Assembly (NCBI RefSeq): GCF_042214795.1
Contig: NZ_CP090177.1
Span: 2,294,001-2,358,000 of the forward strand
DNA length: 64,000 bases
Direction of reading: 5' to 3'
DNA from: Arcobacter iocasae
Lineage (GTDB): Bacteria; Campylobacterota; Campylobacteria; Campylobacterales; Arcobacteraceae
Below are positions 7,907 through 17,413 of the stretch, one piece after another. The position numbers and the translations under genes were made by a program. Each line of letters opens with the position of its first letter. Positions within the stretch are counted from its first letter, which is position 1. Under the pieces are notes generated by a model. That model was not told the origin of the DNA. It did not search any database and saw nothing but the letters and a program-made list of their open reading frames with translations.

Positions 7907-9735
7907 TGTCAAATATCATTATAGGAACAGCAGGACATATAGATCACGGTAAAACAGCTTTAATAAAAGCTTTAAATGGTTTTGAAGGTGATGATACAAA
8001 CGAAGAGAAACAAAGGGGAATCACTATTGATTTATCCTTTTCAAATCTTACAAAGGGACAACAAAATATAGCATTTATAGATGTACCAGGACATGAAAAG
8101 TTAGTTAAAAACATGATTGCTGGAGCATTTGGATTTGATTATGTTATGTTAGTGGTAAGTGCTGCTGAGGGGATAAAACCTCAAACAGTTGAACACATAG
8201 AAATCATAAACTTATTAGGACTTAAAGAGTTAATAATTGTCCTTACAAAAAAAGATTTAGTAAGTCCTGAAGAGTTAGCTTTAAAAAAAGAACAAATATT
8301 GATGTTCTTGGGAACTTTTGATTTTGAAATAATATTTGTAAGTGAAGTTTCTATATATGATGAATCATCAATTGAAAAACTTAAAAATCAACTTTTTAGT
8401 ATAAAAAACAATACTAAACAAGAAGAGAATTTCTTTAGATTTTATGTGGATAGAGTATTTTCACCAAAAGGTATTGGTACAGTTGTAACAGGAACTGTTT
8501 TAGGAAAAAAAGTTGAACTAAATGAAAAAGTATTTATCAGTGAAATTCAAAAAGAGACAAAACTAAAAAATATACAAGTACACAATCACAATGTCTTAGA
8601 AGCAAATATATCAAATAGAGCAGCACTAAATTTACAAAATATAGATGTAAAAAGTATAACTAGAGGTGATTTGATTACTAAAAGAGGATATGTAAGAGGA
8701 TTTGATGGAGTTGATATCTCTTTTTCTTGTCTAAAAGATAAAAAACTTTTACACAACAAGGCATACAGTCTTTTTATTGGTGCAAAAAAAATAGAGATAA
8801 AAGCTTTACTTTTTGATTCAATAGATTCACTAGAAGAGGGCTTTGCTACAATAAAAGCAACAGAAAAATTATATACAATTTTTGGTGAGAAAGTAATCTT
8901 GCGAAATGGAAATGAAACGATATGTGGGGGAAAAGTTTTAAACCCTATAATTGATCCCATGAAGAAAAATCAAAAAAGAAAACTTTTGGAAGCCTTAGAA
9001 AAAAGTGATTTTACAAGTGCTTATTATGAACTTCTAAATGCTCACAGAAAAGGTCTTGGAATAATCTCTTCAACTCAAAGATTTGCTCTAAGTCATGAAG
9101 AGGCTTTAGCGTTTGCTAAAAATCTTGATGAGGTATTTGTGGATGAAAAAGACTTAATTATTTATCCAAATGCTACAAAAGTAGAGTTAAAAGAATATAT
9201 AAAAAATGTATATGAAAAAAATGCTTATGCGATGCTTTCTAATGCTTCTATTGCCTTAAGAGTAAAATGGGCAAGTGCTTTATTTATAGACAGTGTTTTA
9301 GATGAATTAGAAGAAGAAAACTTTTTAATAAAAGAGGGTAATCTATACAAAAATGCCAATATTAAAGAGGATTTTCTAAAAGATTTAGAAGATATAGTTT
9401 TAAATAGATTAAAAGAAGAAGATATTTCTCCTACTGCTCCTTATAATATCTATGATGATTTGGATATTGATAGAAAATTAGGTGATGATATCTTAAAAGC
9501 TCTAACTTCTAAAAAACAAGTAATAAGACTACAACACAATCTTTTCATACATTTTGAAAGTTTGAATAATATAGTAAAAGCTATGAAAAGTATCATAAAA
9601 GTAGATGGTTATATAGAAATAGCAAACTTCAAAGAGAGATTTGAACTTAGTAGAAAATATTTAATTGCATATTTGGATTATCTTGATAATTATTCGGAGA
9701 TTAAAAAAATAGATACAAAAAGAGTCTTTGCATAA
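7906..9735 (+). CDS. selB: Selenocysteine-specific elongation factor SelB
   Basis: A 609-residue translation GTPase that brings Sec-tRNA to UGA codons. The N terminus has GTAGHIDHGKTALIKAL (P loop), the EF-Tu-like RGITIDLSF switch and DVPGHEKLVKNM, and NKxD is replaced by TKKD (LTKKDLV). Beta-barrel domains II and III follow, and the last 200 or so residues are winged-helix repeats that bind the SECIS hairpin. It overlaps selA by one base, and the next methyltransferase gene starts directly after its stop codon. Confidence 0.95.
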   Translation: MSNIIIGTAGHIDHGKTALIKALNGFEGDDTNEEKQRGITIDLSFSNLTKGQQNIAFIDVPGHEKLVKNMIAGAFGFDYVMLVVSAAEGIKPQTVEHIEIINLLGLKELIIVLTKKDLVSPEELALKKEQILMFLGTFDFEIIFVSEVSIYDESSIEKLKNQLFSIKNNTKQEENFFRFYVDRVFSPKGIGTVVTGTVLGKKVELNEKVFISEIQKETKLKNIQVHNHNVLEANISNRAALNLQNIDVKSITRGDLITKRGYVRGFDGVDISFSCLKDKKLLHNKAYSLFIGAKKIEIKALLFDSIDSLEEGFATIKATEKLYTIFGEKVILRNGNETICGGKVLNPIIDPMKKNQKRKLLEALEKSDFTSAYYELLNAHRKGLGIISSTQRFALSHEEALAFAKNLDEVFVDEKDLIIYPNATKVELKEYIKNVYEKNAYAMLSNASIALRVKWASALFIDSVLDELEEENFLIKEGNLYKNANIKEDFLKDLEDIVLNRLKEEDISPTAPYNIYDDLDIDRKLGDDILKALTSKKQVIRLQHNLFIHFESLNNIVKAMKSIIKVDGYIEIANFKERFELSRKYLIAYLDYLDNYSEIKKIDTKRVFA

Positions 9736-10353
9736 ATGACTTGCCCTTTATGCAATAGTCTTGCAAAGCTTTTTTATAAAAACACTCACTATAAATGTGA
9801 GTGTTGTGCTGGAGTATTCAAAGCAAAAGAATTTCATTTAATAGGTGAAGCTGAAAAAAATATCTATGAAAAACATAAAAATGACTCAAGTGATAAACGA
9901 TACCAAAACTTCCTCTCTCCCATTACAAACTCAGTTTTAAATGATAATCCAACAAACAGTATTGGGCTTGATTTTGGTTGTGGTAAAGATTCTGCAATTA
10001 TAAAAGTACTTAAAGACAATGCCTATGAAATATATGGTTATGATATATTTTATTTAGATGATAAAACACTTCTAAAACAAAAATATGATTACATCACAAG
10101 TAGTGAGGTTATAGAGCATTTTCAAGAGCCAAATAAGGAATTTACTCTTTTAAAATCACTTTTAAAAGATGCTGGAATTTTATATCTTATGACAGATATT
10201 TATGATGAAAGTATAGATTTTGATAAGTGGTATTATAAAAATGACCCAACTCATATTTTTATGTATCAAAGAAAAACTTTTGAGTGGATAAAAGAGGAGT
10301 TTAGTTTTTCTAGGGTTGAGATTGAGGGTAGGTTGATTCGGTTTTATTTGTAG
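9736..10353 (+). CDS. Class I SAM-dependent methyltransferase with N-terminal cysteine motif
   Basis: A 205-residue protein. The first 30 residues hold a CPLC ... CECC pattern that looks like a zinc ribbon. The rest is a Rossmann methyltransferase with the SAM motif GLDFGCGKDS near residue 75 and TSSEVIEHFQEP near 118, as in UbiG-like and Methyltransf_23 proteins. The ATG follows the selB stop with no gap, so it is probably part of the sel operon by coupling. The substrate is unknown. Its place in the operon permits a role in selenium methylation or tRNA modification, but nothing in the sequence proves it. Confidence 0.82.
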   Translation: MTCPLCNSLAKLFYKNTHYKCECCAGVFKAKEFHLIGEAEKNIYEKHKNDSSDKRYQNFLSPITNSVLNDNPTNSIGLDFGCGKDSAIIKVLKDNAYEIYGYDIFYLDDKTLLKQKYDYITSSEVIEHFQEPNKEFTLLKSLLKDAGILYLMTDIYDESIDFDKWYYKNDPTHIFMYQRKTFEWIKEEFSFSRVEIEGRLIRFYL

Positions 10354-10380
10354 TTTATTCTAATTTGATGAAGGATAAGA

Positions 10381-11115
10381 GTGCTTAATGAAAAAAAACT
10401 TTTAGAAAATAAGTTTAAAAGAATATGGTATCTTAATATTATATTATTTTTACCTCTATTATTTTTAAATCAAGATATGATACTAGGTCTTGATATATTT
10501 AAAAAGTATGCTGATTATATAGGAAATATTTTTGCACATATAGAACAAATTTCTCTTTATACTAAATCTATTGGAGAGGAGTATTATACAATTAAATTTA
10601 TATACTCATATTCATTTATTATTGCAATAATAGTATTTTTATATACCTTTCATGTTTGTAGTAATTTATATTTGTATAATTTAAATATAATTAAAAATAC
10701 TAAATATAACTTTGAAATAATATCTATTAAAGAAACAGGTAGCTGGTTTCATCCTATAATGCTAATATTTTATATAATCATACTTTTTGGATTTATATTT
10801 TATTGGATGGATAATTCTACTATTACAAATCATGTTGGTATATTTACTGTAGAAGTTTTTACATATAAATATTTTGCAATATTTATATCTTGTATAAACT
10901 CTATGATTTTCGGTAATTTATCTGTCTTGATAAGTATAGATATACTTGCCAAAATATACAGTAGAAATTTTAGAATTTTAGAACCACTTGGGAAAAATGA
11001 AAAAAAAGTATTTTCAGATATCAAGAAAGCTATATTCAGTAAAAGAAGTCTTTATTCAATTTTGTTGCTTTCGATTGTGCTTTTTATATATGGAATAAGT
11101 GAGCTTATTAAATAG
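10381..11115 (+). CDS. Uncharacterised membrane protein
   Basis: A 244-residue protein of unknown function with four to five predicted membrane segments (around residues 15-30, 70-95, 125-145, 165-190 and 220-240). No family was recognised. The start is GTG, preceded by AAGGA nine bases upstream; the nearest ATG is out of frame. It follows the methyltransferase by 27 bp in the same direction and may be transcribed with it. It is very rich in Ile, Lys and Asn, like its surroundings. Confidence 0.65.
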   Translation: MLNEKKLLENKFKRIWYLNIILFLPLLFLNQDMILGLDIFKKYADYIGNIFAHIEQISLYTKSIGEEYYTIKFIYSYSFIIAIIVFLYTFHVCSNLYLYNLNIIKNTKYNFEIISIKETGSWFHPIMLIFYIIILFGFIFYWMDNSTITNHVGIFTVEVFTYKYFAIFISCINSMIFGNLSVLISIDILAKIYSRNFRILEPLGKNEKKVFSDIKKAIFSKRSLYSILLLSIVLFIYGISELIK

Positions 11116-11493
11116 TAGAAACCAAATTATAGAAACTTTATTTTATTTTTTATAAACACCTAACGGTATTCGGTTCTTTTACTTTGTGTGGACAAAATAA
11201 ACAAAACTACTAATGGCTACGAAGCTCATTTTGATTCCTTCCCTTATTGTTTTCTTTTTTCCAGACTTTGATGAAGCCGGAAGTTAGATGTTTATTTTCG
11301 ATTACGCCCGAAACTGTTTGAGCGTTAAGAAGAGTGCTAAATGAACTCTTTAGCGAGTTTTACAGGGCAGAAAATAAATATATAACTGTAGGGGAGCTTT
11401 GCCTTCATCAATTCGTCTGGTTGCTTTCTTGTTTCTTCTTTTCAATAAAAGAAGAAAAGAGCGGAGAGGTTTACCTCTTCAAGAGAGCAACTT
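11116..11493. other. GC-richer intergenic block, candidate dispersed repeat
   Basis: A 378-bp gene-free stretch clearly less AT-rich than its surroundings. It has no convincing reading frame. It includes a perfect 11-bp inverted repeat, TTTCTTCTTTT (11432-11442) and AAAAGAAGAAA (11447-11457). The look (GC-richer, C/T-rich, ending in a pyrimidine/purine hairpin) resembles non-coding repeat blocks seen in many genomes. There is only one copy in this window, so repetition cannot be shown here. Confidence 0.35.
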
Positions 11494-12360
11494 TTATTTA
11501 TACCTAACAGGAACTCTAAACTCTATATCAAACTCATCATTTGGATCTAGATAATTATTTTTGTAATATAAAACACTAGCTGATCCTTCTAGTGCTTCAA
11601 ATTCACTACTAGGAATCCATTGATAATACATCTTTTGATATAAAGTTAGAACATCTTCACAAACACCTTGAAATCTAATAGTTGCATATAGTCCACCCTT
11701 GATAGAACATAATCCAATATCACCTTTTGGTTCTATTTTTTTACCCTCCAAATCAACACAAGTGACATATCTATATTTTTCTACTGATGTAATATTGGGA
11801 TTACTATGGTGTATTGCCATCATCGTTGGCTCTTTTATATCAAACTCTTCTTCTAAAAGATATAAGAATTTTTGCCATCCTTTTTTTATAGTCTTATCAA
11901 AACCCATATGCCTCATATATGCGATAGTTATTTCAGGTATCTTTTTTATCTCTATTTTTGAAAAGTCTACTTTTCTATTTTTTAATTCATACTCTTTTGA
12001 TGTATGGCTTTTGTGTTTTTCTTTTCGCCATTCATTAGGAGAGCTCTTGTATACTTTTTTGAAGTCATTACTAAAGGTTGCTGAAGATTTAAACCCACAA
12101 TTGTAAGCAATATTTGTAATTGATGATGTAGGATTAAATATAAGAAGATTTGCAGCACAATCTAACCTTAAATCCTTTATATAATTCGTAACACTTTTCC
12201 CAGTTATTTCTTTAAATATTCTTTGGAAATGGTAAGGAGAGTATGACGATATTTTTGCTAAATCTTCAATTACAAGTTTCATAGAAAGATATTTATAAAT
12301 ATGATATTGAACTTCATTGATTCTTTGTCTATGTTCATTTTTTGTATCAGTTTTTTTCAT
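11494..12360 (-). CDS. AraC family regulator with GyrI-like effector-binding domain
   Basis: A 288-residue protein. Residues 10-110 form two AraC helix-turn-helix units (KISSYSPYHFQRIFKEITG and IAYNCGFKSSATFSNDFKKVY). Residues 130-288 are a GyrI-like/AraC effector-binding (SOUL-type) domain, the layout of Rob and SoxS-like multidrug regulators with a C-terminal ligand pocket. It likely senses a small hydrophobic compound and activates stress or efflux genes. No efflux gene is adjacent. Confidence 0.87.
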   Translation of the reverse strand: MKKTDTKNEHRQRINEVQYHIYKYLSMKLVIEDLAKISSYSPYHFQRIFKEITGKSVTNYIKDLRLDCAANLLIFNPTSSITNIAYNCGFKSSATFSNDFKKVYKSSPNEWRKEKHKSHTSKEYELKNRKVDFSKIEIKKIPEITIAYMRHMGFDKTIKKGWQKFLYLLEEEFDIKEPTMMAIHHSNPNITSVEKYRYVTCVDLEGKKIEPKGDIGLCSIKGGLYATIRFQGVCEDVLTLYQKMYYQWIPSSEFEALEGSASVLYYKNNYLDPNDEFDIEFRVPVRYK

Positions 12361-12503
12361 GGAAAGATATTATCATATTTTGTAAGCAAAATTTGGAAAT
12401 AGTAGAATATTATAAAAATAATAGCACGATTTAATAAATATATTCAATCATAATAAAAAGACAAAATTTCTTTTAAACTTTATAATTTATAAAAGGAATT
12501 AAA

Positions 12504-12665
12504 ATGAAAACTATGTTTGTATTATTTATTTGTATAAGTTTATTATTTGCTTTAAAAGTAAACAACAAAACCAAAGAAAAAGAGTTTAAAACCAAAGAGG
12601 AGGTAAATCTAATCTTCTCTTCTATTTATAAATCAAATCTAGAAGCATTTAAAAAGAAGAATTAA
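12504..12665 (+). CDS. Small hydrophobic-leader peptide, 53 residues
   Basis: A small open reading frame. The first 17 residues are strongly hydrophobic (MFVLFICISLLFAL) and look like a membrane anchor or signal peptide; the rest is lysine- and glutamate-rich with the potential to form a helix. An AAAGGAA ribosome binding site lies seven bases before ATG, and the gene sits alone in an otherwise empty gap 41 bp before the glycosyltransferase. No family was recognised. The coding call rests on the ribosome binding site and the leader pattern. Confidence 0.55.
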   Translation: MKTMFVLFICISLLFALKVNNKTKEKEFKTKEEVNLIFSSIYKSNLEAFKKKN

Positions 12666-12706
12666 TTTGTTATGATTTCACTTATAAAATATCAACAGAG
12701 GTAAAA

Positions 12707-13927
12707 ATGAGAATTTTACATGCTTTAGCACAAAGATCTGGAAAAACTGGAAGTGGAGTTTTTCTACAACAGTTATTTAAAACAGGATATGAACAAAATC
12801 ATGAGCAAGCAGTGATTGCGGGAGTTCCTATTAGTGAGCAAAATCCTGATATAGAAAATCTAAAGCCTCAGAATTTTTATCCAGTATTATTTGAAAGTGA
12901 TGAGTTAAATTTTCCAGTTGTTGGTATGAGTGATGTTATGCCTTATGCTAGTACTAAATATAGTGATTTAGATGAAGAAATGTATGAGAAGTATGAAAAG
13001 GCATTTAAAAAGGTTATTCAAAAAGCTGTAGTTGATTTCATACCTGATGTTGTGATTTGTAATCATATTTGGCTTTTATGTGGATATATAAAAGACTTAT
13101 TTCCAAATTTGAAAGTTCTGGTTTTATGCCATGGAACAGACTTGCGGCAACTTGAACGCTCACCTAGATTGGTTCCTATTGTAAAAAAAGCTGTGCCAAA
13201 GTGTAATTATCTTTTTGCGTTAAATTCTGCTCAAAGAGAAGAGATAGTAGAGCTTCATGATGTAAAGGATTCACAAGTAATTACTAGTGGAAGTGGATAT
13301 AACCCTGATATGTTTTTCCCTATAAAAAGAGAAAAAAATAAAAAGATAAAGATAGCTTATGTAGGAAAAATCTGTAATTATAAAGGTGTTCCTAATTTAC
13401 TTAATGCTCTTGATAAAACTCAAAATTATCAAAATATTGAGTTAAATTTGATAGGTCAGGGAAATGTTGAAGAGAGCCAAGATATTATAAAAAGTCTAAG
13501 CAAAAGAAAAACAGAAGTTAATTATCTAGGAGCCATATCTCAAGATAAACTTGCTGTGTTTTTACGAACTTGTGATGTATTTATTCTTCCTTCATTTTTT
13601 GAAGGTTTACCTTTGGTTGTGATTGAAGCCTTAGCTTCAGGTGTAAAAGTTATTTGCACAGACTTACCCGGACTTGATGAGTTTATGGGTGAAGAGTTAA
13701 AAGCTCTTGGTGCAATTAGATATGTAAAAATGCCAAGATTAAAAAATGTAGATACTCCTTATGCTGAAGATATAGAAACTTTTGAAAGGGAACTTAGCCA
13801 AAAAATAGATGAAGTTAGTGTAGAATTTTTAAATGATAATGAATATAAGATAGATGAAGTTCTAAGCCATTTGGAAGATAAGACTTGGAAGGGACTTTTT
13901 CATCGTTTGGAAAAATACTTTAAATAA
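12707..13927 (+). CDS. Glycosyltransferase family 4 (GT-B fold)
   Basis: A 406-residue GT-B glycosyltransferase. The C-terminal donor-binding domain shows IAYVGKICNYKGVPNLL near residue 220 and the family signature FILPSFFEGLPLVVIEALASG near 300, in which the second Glu of the EX7E motif binds the nucleotide sugar. The N-terminal half starts with RILHALAQRSGKTGSGVFL, an acceptor-side domain. It should act in the cytoplasm on a glycan or lipid acceptor. No other polysaccharide gene is next to it, so the acceptor cannot be named. Confidence 0.88.
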   Translation: MRILHALAQRSGKTGSGVFLQQLFKTGYEQNHEQAVIAGVPISEQNPDIENLKPQNFYPVLFESDELNFPVVGMSDVMPYASTKYSDLDEEMYEKYEKAFKKVIQKAVVDFIPDVVICNHIWLLCGYIKDLFPNLKVLVLCHGTDLRQLERSPRLVPIVKKAVPKCNYLFALNSAQREEIVELHDVKDSQVITSGSGYNPDMFFPIKREKNKKIKIAYVGKICNYKGVPNLLNALDKTQNYQNIELNLIGQGNVEESQDIIKSLSKRKTEVNYLGAISQDKLAVFLRTCDVFILPSFFEGLPLVVIEALASGVKVICTDLPGLDEFMGEELKALGAIRYVKMPRLKNVDTPYAEDIETFERELSQKIDEVSVEFLNDNEYKIDEVLSHLEDKTWKGLFHRLEKYFK

Positions 13928-13953
13928 ATAGAAGCTTGAGAAAACTTCTATTT
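13926..13953. terminator. Bidirectional hairpin between convergent genes
   Basis: The 9-bp arms AAATAGAAG (13926-13934) and CTTCTATTT (13945-13953) enclose a 10-base loop, located just after the glycosyltransferase stop and at the end of the convergent DUF2721 gene. The T run is short, so efficiency is uncertain. Confidence 0.55.
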
Positions 13954-14346
13954 ACACTTTTTATCTAAATCTTTTAATTCTAAGTTTAGAGCATTTGATG
14001 AGATATATACTTCCCATAACGATATACATAAAGATATACACATTGTAATCAAACTCAATCCAAATATTTTTTTTCCAATATCATGAAACTCTAAAAAAAG
14101 TGAAAACATAGAAATAGTACATAATAACATTGATACTACTCCAAAAAATTGCATCCATTTTGTAAGTTCTAGTCTTCTTTTTAAGTTATCTATTTGTCCT
14201 CTTAATTCACCTGTTTCTTGTTCTCTCGCTTGTCTACTAATTGAACGAATAAGTTGTCCAGTTGTTAAAAATCTATTTGTATATGCTAAAAGAAGTAGTG
14301 AAATAGCAGGGAAAAGTAAAGCTGGTGTCGATATTCCAATTTCCAT
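13948..14346 (-). CDS. DUF2721-type small membrane protein
   Basis: A 132-residue protein with three membrane segments: STPALLFPAISLLLLAYTN near the N terminus, then two after residue 65. Between them is a charged, coiled-coil-like stretch (RSISRQAREQETGELRGQIDNLKRR). This pattern is typical of DUF2721 proteins, whose function is unknown. It is a single gene convergent with the glycosyltransferase. Confidence 0.75.
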   Translation of the reverse strand: MEIGISTPALLFPAISLLLLAYTNRFLTTGQLIRSISRQAREQETGELRGQIDNLKRRLELTKWMQFFGVVSMLLCTISMFSLFLEFHDIGKKIFGLSLITMCISLCISLWEVYISSNALNLELKDLDKKCK

Positions 14347-14503
14347 AAAGTGCCTTTATATTTTTCCGTATTGTAACTAAAAGAAGACAAAACAATGGTT
14401 AAAATATATACAGTAAACTTACAGATTTAACAAAATATCTATATATTTCTAAAGGCAGATAGTGTAGAATAGAAAATCATATTTTTAGATAATAGGAATA
14501 CAT

Positions 14504-16180
14504 ATGTCAGATATTGAAATAGCACAAAAAGCCTCTATGATACCAATTATTGAATTAGCAAAAACAAAATTTAATATTCCCCCAGAACATCTTGACCCTT
14601 ATGGTCATTATAAAGCAAAACTCTCTTTAGAGTATGTTGATAGTTTAAGTCACCAAAATAAAGAGGGGAAACTTATACTTGTAACTGCCATAAGCCCAAC
14701 TCCTGCGGGTGAAGGTAAAACAACCACAACAGTTGGATTAGGTGATGCCTTAAATAGAATAGGTAAGAAGACTATTATATGTTTAAGAGAACCTTCACTT
14801 GGACCTTGTTTTGGTTTAAAAGGAGGAGCAGCTGGTGGAGGTTATGCCCAAGTTGTACCTATGGAAGACATAAATCTTCATTTTACTGGCGATTTTCATG
14901 CTATTGGGGTTGCTCACAATTTATTAGCAGCTCTAATTGATAATCATATTCATCATGGAAATGCTTTAAATATAGATTCAAGACGGATAAAATGGAAGCG
15001 TGTTTTAGATATGAATGACAGAGCTTTACGAAAAATAACTATTGGACAAGGTGGGATAGGAAACGGTTTTTTAAGGGAAGATGGCTTTGATATCGTTGTA
15101 GCTTCTGAAGTTATGGCAATACTTTGTTTAGCTACAAATAGAGCTGACTTGAAAGAGAGGCTAGGACGAATAATTATTGGATATAAAACTGATAAAATCA
15201 CTCCTGTATATGCGAGTGATTTAAAAGCTCACGGAGCAATGGCAGCTGTTTTAAAAGATGCAATAAAGCCAAATCTAGTGCAAACTTTAGAGAATAATAT
15301 TGCTATAGTTCATGGTGGTCCTTTTGCTAATATTGCCCATGGATGCAACTCTGTAACAGCTACAAAAACAGCACTAAAGTTAGCAGATTATACAGTAACG
15401 GAAGCTGGTTTTGGAGCGGATTTAGGAGCTGAAAAGTTTTTAAATATCAAATGTAGAAGCTCAAAATTAAAACCTTCTGCTGTTGTATTAGTGGCAACAG
15501 TAAGAGCGCTAAAATATCATGGAGGTGTTGAAACAGATCATCTAAATCAAGAAAATTTAGAAGCCCTTGAAATAGGTTTTGCAAATATACAAAGACATAT
15601 TCACAATATCACTAAAAATTATAATCTTCCTGTTGTTGTTAGTATAAATCACTTTACCCATGATACTGATGCTGAAACTTCACTTTTAAAGAAAAAGTGT
15701 GAAGAGTTAGGGGTGAAGTGTGTTATTTCAAGTCATTGGGCAAAAGGTGGAGCTGGAGCGGAAGAGTTAGCGCGTGAGATTATAGAGATTGTTGATAATA
15801 AAGAAGCTAGTTTTGATTATCTATATGATGATAACCTTCCTATTTGGAATAAAATTGAAGTAATTGCTACAAAAATATATGGAGCAAAAGAGATAGTTGC
15901 AAGTTCAAAAGTACATGAAGAGATAGATAAACTTCAAAATAAGTATGGAAAACTTCCTATTTGTATGGCAAAAACACAAATGTCATTTTCAACAAATCCC
16001 GCTTTAAAAGGAGCACCTATTAATCATATCATAGAAATAAGTGATATAAAACTAGAAAATGGAGCAGGTTTTATAGTTGCAATTGCTGGAAATATGATGA
16101 CGATGCCTGGCCTTCCTAAAGTACCAACTGCAGAAAAAATCGATATCGATGATGATGGCTTAATTACAGGGCTTTTTTAG
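14504..16180 (+). CDS. fhs: Formate--tetrahydrofolate ligase
   Basis: A 558-residue enzyme that joins formate to tetrahydrofolate with ATP, feeding one-carbon units into purine and serine synthesis. The ATP loop TPAGEGKTTTTVGLGDAL is near residue 65, followed by the family segments REPSLGPCFGLKGGAAGGGYAQV and MEDINLHFTGDFHAI. The length is normal. It is a stand-alone gene here with promoter space on both sides. Confidence 0.96.
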   Translation: MSDIEIAQKASMIPIIELAKTKFNIPPEHLDPYGHYKAKLSLEYVDSLSHQNKEGKLILVTAISPTPAGEGKTTTTVGLGDALNRIGKKTIICLREPSLGPCFGLKGGAAGGGYAQVVPMEDINLHFTGDFHAIGVAHNLLAALIDNHIHHGNALNIDSRRIKWKRVLDMNDRALRKITIGQGGIGNGFLREDGFDIVVASEVMAILCLATNRADLKERLGRIIIGYKTDKITPVYASDLKAHGAMAAVLKDAIKPNLVQTLENNIAIVHGGPFANIAHGCNSVTATKTALKLADYTVTEAGFGADLGAEKFLNIKCRSSKLKPSAVVLVATVRALKYHGGVETDHLNQENLEALEIGFANIQRHIHNITKNYNLPVVVSINHFTHDTDAETSLLKKKCEELGVKCVISSHWAKGGAGAEELAREIIEIVDNKEASFDYLYDDNLPIWNKIEVIATKIYGAKEIVASSKVHEEIDKLQNKYGKLPICMAKTQMSFSTNPALKGAPINHIIEISDIKLENGAGFIVAIAGNMMTMPGLPKVPTAEKIDIDDDGLITGLF

Positions 16181-16229
16181 CTTTGTAATTTGAAAATTAA
16201 ATAATTATTCTTAAGTTTGTTAATTAATA

Positions 16230-16247
16230 CTGTAACCGTTTTGTAAT
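16230..16247 (+). promoter_or_regulatory. Candidate Pho-box-like direct repeat before pstS
   Basis: CTGTAAC-CGTT-TTGTAAT has the 7-4-7 spacing of a PhoB box and resembles the CTGTCAT consensus in both halves. It lies 50 bp upstream of pstS. The Campylobacter PhosR box has a different sequence, so this is only a candidate. Confidence 0.4.
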
Positions 16248-16296
16248 TAAAGAAGATTAGAATTCTCTCACTAAATTAAAAAAAGGTAATTAACAA

Positions 16297-17295
16297 ATGA
16301 AAAAAATCGCGTTATTAGCAGCAGCATTGCTAACAGTTTCTTCAGTTTCAGCAGCAGATTTAAAAGGTAGTGGAGCTTCTTTCCCTTATAGTGTTTATCA
16401 ATCATGGATTGGTGCTTATTACAAAGCAACAGGTGTTCAAATTGATTATATTTCAAAAGGAAGTTCAGCAGGTATTAAAGATGCAAAAGCAAGAGCAGTT
16501 GACTTTGCAGGTACAGATGCGCCATTAAATCCTACAAAATTAGATAGTGCAAAATTATATCAATTTCCAGGTGTAGTTGGTGCAATCACAATGAGTTATA
16601 ATATGCCAGATATTTCAAAATTGAGTTTGAGTAGATCTGCAATTGCAGGAATAGCTCTTGGAAAAATCAAATATTGGGATGATAAAATTATTACAGCTGA
16701 AAATAAAGGTGTAAAACTTCCTCATGAAAAAATTACTTTTGTACACAGAGCTGATGGTTCTGGAACTACATTTAACTTTACTTACTACCTAAGTAAAATT
16801 TCTAAAGACTGGAAAGAATCTTTTGGAGCTAAAAAGTCTCTTAATTGGCCAGGTAATCACCATGTTGGTGGTAAAGGAAATACTGGTGTAGCTGCACTTA
16901 TCAAACAAACTCCATATTCTGTTGGTTATGTTGATTATGCTGATGCAACAAACAATAAACTTCAAATGGCTTCTGTTGAAAATAAAGATGGTCACTATAT
17001 TGCACCTGAATTAAAAGCTTTCCAAGCTGCTGCTGCAAAAGCTGCTCTTGATCCTAAGAAAGATTTTTATGCTGTAATTGCTGATCCTTCAGGTAAAGAT
17101 GTATATCCAATCGTTGCTGCAACATTTATTTTATTACCAAAAGAAGCAACTGAAATGAATAAAAAAGTTACAGCTTTCTATGACTGGTCATATAAAAATG
17201 GACAAGCACTTGCAAGTGAATTAGGTTATGTTCCTCTTCCAGATGCATTAACAACTAAAATTAGTAAATATTGGGCTGACAAAGGTATTAAATAA
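16297..17295 (+). CDS. pstS: Phosphate ABC transporter substrate-binding protein PstS
   Basis: A 332-residue periplasmic protein with a clear signal peptide cut after SVSAA. The mature part starts LKGSGASFPYSVYQSWI and carries the phosphate-binding loops KGSSAGIKDAKARAVDFAGTDAPL and HRADGSGTTFNF, as in PstS. It captures phosphate for the PstCA channel. A terminator hairpin separates it from pstC, a common way to make more binding protein than membrane parts. Confidence 0.96.
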   Translation: MKKIALLAAALLTVSSVSAADLKGSGASFPYSVYQSWIGAYYKATGVQIDYISKGSSAGIKDAKARAVDFAGTDAPLNPTKLDSAKLYQFPGVVGAITMSYNMPDISKLSLSRSAIAGIALGKIKYWDDKIITAENKGVKLPHEKITFVHRADGSGTTFNFTYYLSKISKDWKESFGAKKSLNWPGNHHVGGKGNTGVAALIKQTPYSVGYVDYADATNNKLQMASVENKDGHYIAPELKAFQAAAAKAALDPKKDFYAVIADPSGKDVYPIVAATFILLPKEATEMNKKVTAFYDWSYKNGQALASELGYVPLPDALTTKISKYWADKGIK

Positions 17296-17308
17296 TATCG
17301 TCACACTA

Positions 17309-17338
17309 AACAACTTGAACTAAAGTTCAAGTTGTTTT
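17309..17338 (+). terminator. Attenuating terminator between pstS and pstC
   Basis: A perfect stem AACAACTTGAAC (17309-17320) / GTTCAAGTTGTT (17325-17336) with a 4-base loop and a T-rich tail. Partial termination here would lower pstCAB relative to pstS. Confidence 0.85.
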
Positions 17339-17413
17339 TAGCTTATCTTAAAAGTATAAGTTTTCAAAAGTGTATTTTATGCATTTTTTAGAATTTATAA
17401 GTATTGGTTGTAA

